From Scleroderma bovista (taxonomy: Eukaryota > Basidiomycota > Agaricomycetes > Boletales > Sclerodermataceae): a stretch of DNA of 54,865 nt. Location: NCBI GenBank assembly GCA_037178675.1, contig JAYMGJ010000379.1, forward strand, positions 1-54,865. Reading direction: 5' to 3'. A model generated the notes under the pieces. The model saw nothing but the letters and a program-made list of their open reading frames with translations. It made no database searches and was not told the origin of the DNA. Within the stretch, counting starts at the first letter, position 1, and each line of letters begins with the position of its first letter. A program made the translations under genes and the position numbers. This document shows positions 53,285 to 54,865 of this stretch, piece by piece.

Positions 53285-54865
53285 TCAAAGGAACATGTCA
53301 CCATCAAGATGTCTGACAACAAAGAACTCATCCAGATTTGCAGGATCAGGATACAGCACAGCACCCCGGAGAATGGATATGACAGGGATAAATATTGGAC
53401 TTGAACGGGCAGTTGCCTTGACATGAATCAACTTCAAGTCTTCATCAATGCGATGTCTAGCACCAAGTCCTGCTGTGTACGGCTGTACCAGGGCAAATTG
53501 AAAGGTCTGATCATCACCATCCAACTTTATCTTGCAAGAAAAAATGTAGATCAACCGCACAAAAGCAGTTTATGACTCTGTGAGGTGAATCAATGTGCAA
53601 TCATATCGGGGTTTTCCATGGAATGCTGGGTTGCAGCGAAGATGGTCAACCTTATCATTCCAGTCCACTGCAGATTCATATCACACTCTAAGGTAGCGAT
53701 ACTCTTGTATCTAGTAGTAGTGGGGGAGAAAATAAATCATAAGCCCCCAAGATAAATGCAAGGAAGAGACATTACCAAGAAGTTGGAAGGGATGGTCATC
53801 CAATTGGTTAAATTGTAGCCATAGGAAGGGAGATTTGTATTGATGAAGTCAGTAAACTTCTGTCGAAACCCTCGAAATGCAGAATCCTTTGGGGAGCATT
53901 CCTTTTCAAGGTCTCCAATTTCTTGATGCTGACATACAGACCCAAGCTTGACATTTCCACAAGATGTAGCTGGTAGATCATTTGGGTGATCATCAAGACC
54001 TGTATTTACAGTCCTCAGGCACTTTAATTCAATTCAAAAAACAAAAAAGACCTATATCTGCCAGCTGTTCATCAACAACATCTATGCGAGCACGAAGGAA
54101 CTTCAAAGCCAGTTTGTAATGATCAACTCGGAGAAGCTGCAAAAGTTTAAAACACTAATACCAGATAACAATCTCAGCATTTTAACTCACCTGATTTGCA
54201 ACATCCTTATTATTTGTGTGATCACGGTAAGCATCCTTTAATGGCTTGTGCATTCCTTCATTTGGACGTGTGCTGTAATTCCAGGATACACCTTTTCTTT
54301 GGATATCATGAACAACATGTTTCCAGAGATGTGCCTTGGGAAAATCCCAATTTTCTTTAAGATCTTCAATTGCAGACTCCTTCACACATGCAATATATGC
54401 CTTGTGTTCAGGGTAAGATGACCTCCAATTTGCAACTTCTGGTTACTCACCTCAAGTTTGGCACTCCAAATCACTAGTTCTTGGCTAAACATATCAAGCG
54501 TGGTCTCTGTATGAAGGTCCAAGTCAAAGAGACTCTCCAAATCTAAATAGCTCCTGATCATATGAAGCAGCCGATAACCTTCCTGAGTTTTTGTGTGGGT
54601 CATCACATTCAGGCAGGCATAAAATACCTCCTGAGATGAATAGATTAGAATGAAGTTGAGGACAATAAATACTAATGATGCAACCAACCCTTGCCAAATC
54701 ATGCATCTTGTTTCCATCAGTAAATGTGATGTGAATGAAGGTATCAAAATGATGAAGACTCTGCCATTGAGGAAAAAGTGAAACACTGATAATAATGTCA
54801 AACAAACACATTAGCAAAGGAAGAATATTAGATTTGAAAATGAGACAGCCATACTTCTCTTCTAC
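53285..54865 (-). pseudogene. Agaricomycete transposase-like gene, C-terminal part (leaves right edge)
   Basis: Minus-strand blocks in order: WQSLHHFDTFIHITFTDGNK, YRLLHMIRSYLDLESLFDLD, HTETTLDMFSQELVIW, then ENWDFPKAHLWKHVVHDIQR, NYSTRPNEGMHKPLKDAYRD, VKLGSVCQHQEIGDLEKECS, AFRGFRQKFTDFINTNLPSY, EYRYLRV then YESAVDWNDKVDHLRCNPAF, and VQPYTAGLGARHRIDEDLKL, ISILRGAVLYPDPANLDEFF before the stop at 53285. This arrangement belongs to a very common Agaricomycete gene group related to Plavaka-like and other fungal DDE elements; the exact family is unresolved. Two in-frame stops (TGA after YLRV, TAA after HLTES) and a frame change near 54440 show it is dead. Confidence 0.65.

Overview
This window is fungal nuclear DNA, almost certainly from an Agaricomycete (mushroom-forming basidiomycete, perhaps Boletales-like, but I cannot name the genus). 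The signs are introns of about 46-60 bp with GT..AG ends, transposase families typical of Agaricomycetes (KDZ with its CxC1 cysteine cluster, Plavaka), and several multi-copy basidiomycete protein families. Family names come from recognising motifs by eye; no search was run.

Almost the whole window is a graveyard of nested transposable elements. Left part (1-8.1 kb): the 5' end of a KDZ transposase gene leaving the window, a simple-sequence tract, a DUF6589-like gene fragment, and a long LTR-like element (family A) that holds a PIF/Harbinger segment. Next (9-11.3 kb): a broken copy of a conserved basidiomycete gene with duplicated exons. From 11.3 to 17.9 kb: a Plavaka transposase pseudogene split by a 2.5-kb fold-back transposon made of satellite arrays, then by a family B LTR, then partly copied as an inverted duplication. 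From 17.9 to 22.1 kb: Ty1/copia pieces (RT-RNase H, an LTR, then gag with a 188-bp MITE). From 22.5 to 27.3 kb: a coatomer delta pseudogene, one cleanly spliced gene of unknown function (24026-25523) and a Pro/Ser-rich ORF.

The centrepiece is a Ty3/gypsy element at 29658-42364, flanked by a 5-bp duplication GTAGA. Two long LTR-like elements of families A and B, with 4-bp duplications CCGG and GTGT, are inserted in it, and one of these carries a 550-bp hAT-type MITE with an 8-bp duplication. Removing the family B insert rejoins the gypsy frame between gag and protease. Between pol and the 3' LTR the gypsy element carries an intact, spliced, antisense gene for a coiled-coil protein with a Gal4-like Zn2Cys6 cluster; its likely TATA box was separated from its ATG by the family A insertion.

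Right part (42.7-54.9 kb): a degraded Agaricomycete family gene, a minisatellite of roughly 69-bp units, simple repeats, a further family A LTR, a 2-kb palindrome with nearly identical arms, and the 3' part of another transposase-like pseudogene that runs off the right edge.

The two least ordinary things are (1) families A and B: solo-LTR-sized elements of 2.0-2.3 kb with a U3 ORF of about 165 codons whose differences between families fall mainly on third codon positions, and (2) the antisense Zn2Cys6 gene inside the gypsy element.
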